Shown piece by piece: positions 62,047 through 64,000 of a stretch of 64,000 nt of DNA (position 1 is the stretch's first letter; each line of letters begins with the position of its first letter). The notes below the pieces were generated by a model. That model was not told where the DNA came from. It ran no database searches and was given only the letters and a program-made list of their open reading frames with translations. Origin of the DNA: Glycocaulis alkaliphilus (GTDB lineage: Bacteria; Pseudomonadota; Alphaproteobacteria; Caulobacterales; Maricaulaceae); the NCBI RefSeq assembly GCF_004000605.1, contig NZ_CP018911.1, forward strand, positions 1,984,001-2,048,000, in the 5' to 3' direction. Both the position numbers and the translations under genes were made by a program.

Positions 62047-63068
62047 GCGCTACCCGCAAGCCTTGCCGCATAACGCCCGCCCACCAGGTAGAGCGCGCTC
62101 AGACCGGCGGTCATTACGCCAAAGACGATAAATGGCGCGCCTTGCGGCCCCTGCAGCGCCAGAAGGCCTGCCAGCACGCACAAGGCACTAACCCCCGCAT
62201 AGAGAACCGCCACCCGGCCGTGGCTCCAGCCGACTGCGATCAGGCGCTGATAGAGGTGCTCGCGGTGGGCCTGCATGTCCAGCCGCCCGCCAGCGGCACG
62301 GCGCGCCATCGTCAAAAGCACATCAGCCAGAAACGGCAGGATGAAGAGCGGTGCCAGCCAGAGCGCACCGGAAAAGCCATATCCGGCCATCGCCAGTGCC
62401 CCGCCTGCATAGAGCGCGCCTGCGGTCAGTGACCCGCCATCGCCGGCAAACACCTTCGCAGGTGGCCGGTTGAGTATCAGAAAGCCCGCCAGACCGCCTG
62501 CCAGCGCGGCGCCGGCAAAGCTGGTGTCCAGATGGCCGGTGGCCAGCCCCGCCAGCACCAGCCCCACCCCGCCGGGCAGAAGACCGGCGACCAGCATGCC
62601 GTCTGACCCGTCCATGAAATTGACGGCGTTGACCGTGACGAAAATGAACAGGCCCGCACCGGCAACCGCCCCCCAGACGGGCAAGGCGAGATACACCGTC
62701 TCCGTCACGGCTAGATAGCCCGGAACGCCTATAAACCACGCCAGAATGAGCACGGACGCGGCCATCAGGGCGAACTTCGTGCGCGAGGACAGGCCAAAAA
62801 GATCGTCCGCCGTGCCCAGCGCGCCCATGAGGGCAGTCAGCGCCAGAATGGCAAGCGCACTCCCGCCCGGCACCGGCACCAAGGCAAGCCACAGGAAGGC
62901 TGCGCCCGCCGCGGCCAGTATGCCGATACCGCCGCCGCGCGGCGTGGGCGTCTCGTGCAGGGATCTGTGATCTGGCATGTCCAGAACACCGGCCTTCCAG
63001 ACCAGCGCCGAGACACCGCAACTGATCAGGAAGGCGATCAGCGCGCAGATGGCGAGCATCATTCCCAT
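62040..63068 (-). CDS. MraY/WecA-family polyprenyl-phosphate sugar-1-phosphate transferase
   Basis: A 342-aa integral membrane protein with about ten hydrophobic segments. Family motifs: DDLFGLSSRTKF, the catalytic NAVNFMDGSDGML, FAGDGGSL with Mg-binding Asp residues, and HREHLYQRL. The last motif is closer to WbpL/WecA-type enzymes than to MraY. It would start O-antigen or exopolysaccharide units on undecaprenyl phosphate; the sugar is unknown. ATG 63068 lies on the ispE stop. Confidence 0.9.
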   Translation of the reverse strand: MGMMLAICALIAFLISCGVSALVWKAGVLDMPDHRSLHETPTPRGGGIGILAAAGAAFLWLALVPVPGGSALAILALTALMGALGTADDLFGLSSRTKFALMAASVLILAWFIGVPGYLAVTETVYLALPVWGAVAGAGLFIFVTVNAVNFMDGSDGMLVAGLLPGGVGLVLAGLATGHLDTSFAGAALAGGLAGFLILNRPPAKVFAGDGGSLTAGALYAGGALAMAGYGFSGALWLAPLFILPFLADVLLTMARRAAGGRLDMQAHREHLYQRLIAVGWSHGRVAVLYAGVSALCVLAGLLALQGPQGAPFIVFGVMTAGLSALYLVGGRYAARLAGSAQ

Positions 63069-63964
63069 CAGGCCGCTCTGGCCAGCCGCACGGCGCGGAC
63101 AATCCAGTGCGGATGACTTTCCGACAATGCCCGGGCCACTTGCGAGGCCATTGCGGCCTCATCGACCAGCGCAAAACAGCTCGCGCCCGAGCCGGACATC
63201 CGTGCCAGGCGCACCGCGTCGATGGCGTTCAGTTCGGCGAGCACATCGCCAATAACCGGCTCCAGCGCCATGGCAGGCGCCTCCAGATCATTGTGGCCCG
63301 CCGCCGCGAGTGCCAGCGCCGCCGCCGGGTCTCCGGCCACCGGCGCACGTGTCAGCGCGCCGAATGCCTTGCGCTCCTTGCCCTGATCGAGAGCCCGGAA
63401 AACATCTGCGGTCGATACTGGTTTGCCCGGATTGACGATCACCGCGTTCAGCTCGGGCCATGCGGGCAGAACCCTGATGTCCTCGCCAATACCCTCCATC
63501 AGCACGGGGCGCGACCAGACACAGGCCGGCACATCCGCGCCAACCACGCTGCCGATCTCGGCCAGTGCGCGGGTCGAAAAGCCCAGCTCCCAGAGATCAT
63601 TGAGGACACGCAAGGCTGCCGCAGCATCGGCAGAGCCACCGCCCATGCCGGAGGCGACAGGCAGATGCTTCTCCAGCACGAGCCGCGCGCCCAGCTGCGG
63701 CCGGTCTGCGGCTGCGCGCAAGGCCCAGCCTGCCTTGAGCACCAGATTGTGGGTGTCATCCGCGAGCGCCGGTGCAAACGGTCCATCCAGCTGCAAGGTG
63801 AGATCATCAGCCGGGCTGGCGTGCAGCGTGTCGCCCCAGTCGGCAAACACGACAAGGCTTTGCAGCGGGTGATAACCATCTGCGCGCGGCCGGGCCACGC
63901 GCAAGGTCAGATTGATCTTGGCAGGGGCAAAGACGGTGAGTCGGCCCGCCTGTGGGGCGCTCAT
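63068..63964 (-). CDS. ispE: 4-diphosphocytidyl-2-C-methyl-D-erythritol kinase
   Basis: A 298-aa GHMP kinase of the MEP isoprenoid pathway. FAPAKINLTLRV near the start, the ATP loop PVASGMGGGSADAAA (about 103-117), and the late MSGSGASCFALVDE are diagnostic. It supplies IPP/DMAPP used by the nearby polyprenyl synthase. Its ATG overlaps the stop of an upstream reading frame entering from the right edge. Confidence 0.96.
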   Translation of the reverse strand: MSAPQAGRLTVFAPAKINLTLRVARPRADGYHPLQSLVVFADWGDTLHASPADDLTLQLDGPFAPALADDTHNLVLKAGWALRAAADRPQLGARLVLEKHLPVASGMGGGSADAAAALRVLNDLWELGFSTRALAEIGSVVGADVPACVWSRPVLMEGIGEDIRVLPAWPELNAVIVNPGKPVSTADVFRALDQGKERKAFGALTRAPVAGDPAAALALAAAGHNDLEAPAMALEPVIGDVLAELNAIDAVRLARMSGSGASCFALVDEAAMASQVARALSESHPHWIVRAVRLARAA

Positions 63965-64000
63965 TCAATATCCTCAGGCGCGCCTTCAAGGCCGTGCGCA
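63961..64000 (-). CDS. Possible C-terminal end of upstream gene (partial)
   Basis: A frame ending HGLEGAPEDIE then TGA runs in from the right edge and overlaps the ispE ATG as ATGA. In many alphaproteobacteria a TPR protein gene precedes ispE. The visible part is too short for a call. Confidence 0.4.
   Translation of the reverse strand, partial: AHGLEGAPEDIE

Overview
The window is GC-rich chromosomal DNA of an alphaproteobacterium. The evidence is the aat / DUF2155 / MlaD / NDUFA12 cluster, the overlapping M23 peptidase and bactofilin genes, an RNase E with the alphaproteobacterial S1 insert, glyQ-GST-glyS, and a hut cluster with the deiminase/deformylase route. Within the class, the stalked or dimorphic Maricaulales/Hyphomonadaceae look most likely; that is inference from gene content and not a computed placement. 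I see no rRNA, tRNA, CRISPR, prophage or insertion sequence. Almost all genes are housekeeping, packed in short overlapping operons. The accessory signal sits in small repeats and in a few inserted or eroded genes.

Layout. 1-1180: N-terminal part of a large Gly-rich autotransporter-like surface protein, minus strand, running off the left edge. 1395-6633: ABC-F ATPase, then a minus-strand run of methyltransferase, FAH-family hydrolase, MaiA and an HI0933-type flavoprotein. 6772-14085: complete histidine utilization cluster, hutI-H-G-U on one strand and hutF-hutC on the other, divergent around a palindrome that is the likely HutC operator. 14077-19237: leuB, a large AsmA/YhdP-like protein and the peroxiredoxin Bcp. 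19234-27180: DUF455 protein, then a cell-envelope block of M23 endopeptidase, bactofilin, PBP1A and AmiC-type amidase, with prfB (programmed +1 frameshift intact) in the middle. 27744-33146: RNase E, M48-TPR protease, DsbA-like lipoprotein and a VOC protein. 33455-35472: thiS and thiG, split by a two-gene insert flanked by a duplicated thiS tail. 35611-41095: aroQ-accB-accC, aat, DUF2155, mlaD, NDUFA12, DUF2200 and an AT-rich orphan membrane gene. 41289-46408: an eroded class II ribonucleotide reductase paralog, then an Lrp regulator divergent from a class V PLP enzyme. 46651-50247: nadA-nadB-nadC with a twin palindrome in front. 50540-51986: a flavin oxidoreductase divergent from an Rrf2 regulator across a palindrome. 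52069-58789: glyQ-GST-glyS and ppdK. 59037-64000: SleB-type hydrolase, a 46-aa membrane protein coupled to a TrmN6-like methyltransferase and DUF2007, a polyprenyl diphosphate synthase, a MraY/WecA-family transferase and ispE.

The points most worth following are these. (1) A family of two-hairpin palindromic elements has entered the glyS coding sequence twice, each time 93 bp long and in the same codon phase, and has a relative between nadA and nadB. (2) A roughly 117-bp three-hairpin element occurs four times between genes, with sequence changes that keep the stems paired. (3) An 845-aa homolog of NrdJ keeps its C-terminal domains but has lost the radical-site motif. (4) A small gene sits exactly between two 39-bp copies of the thiS 3' end.
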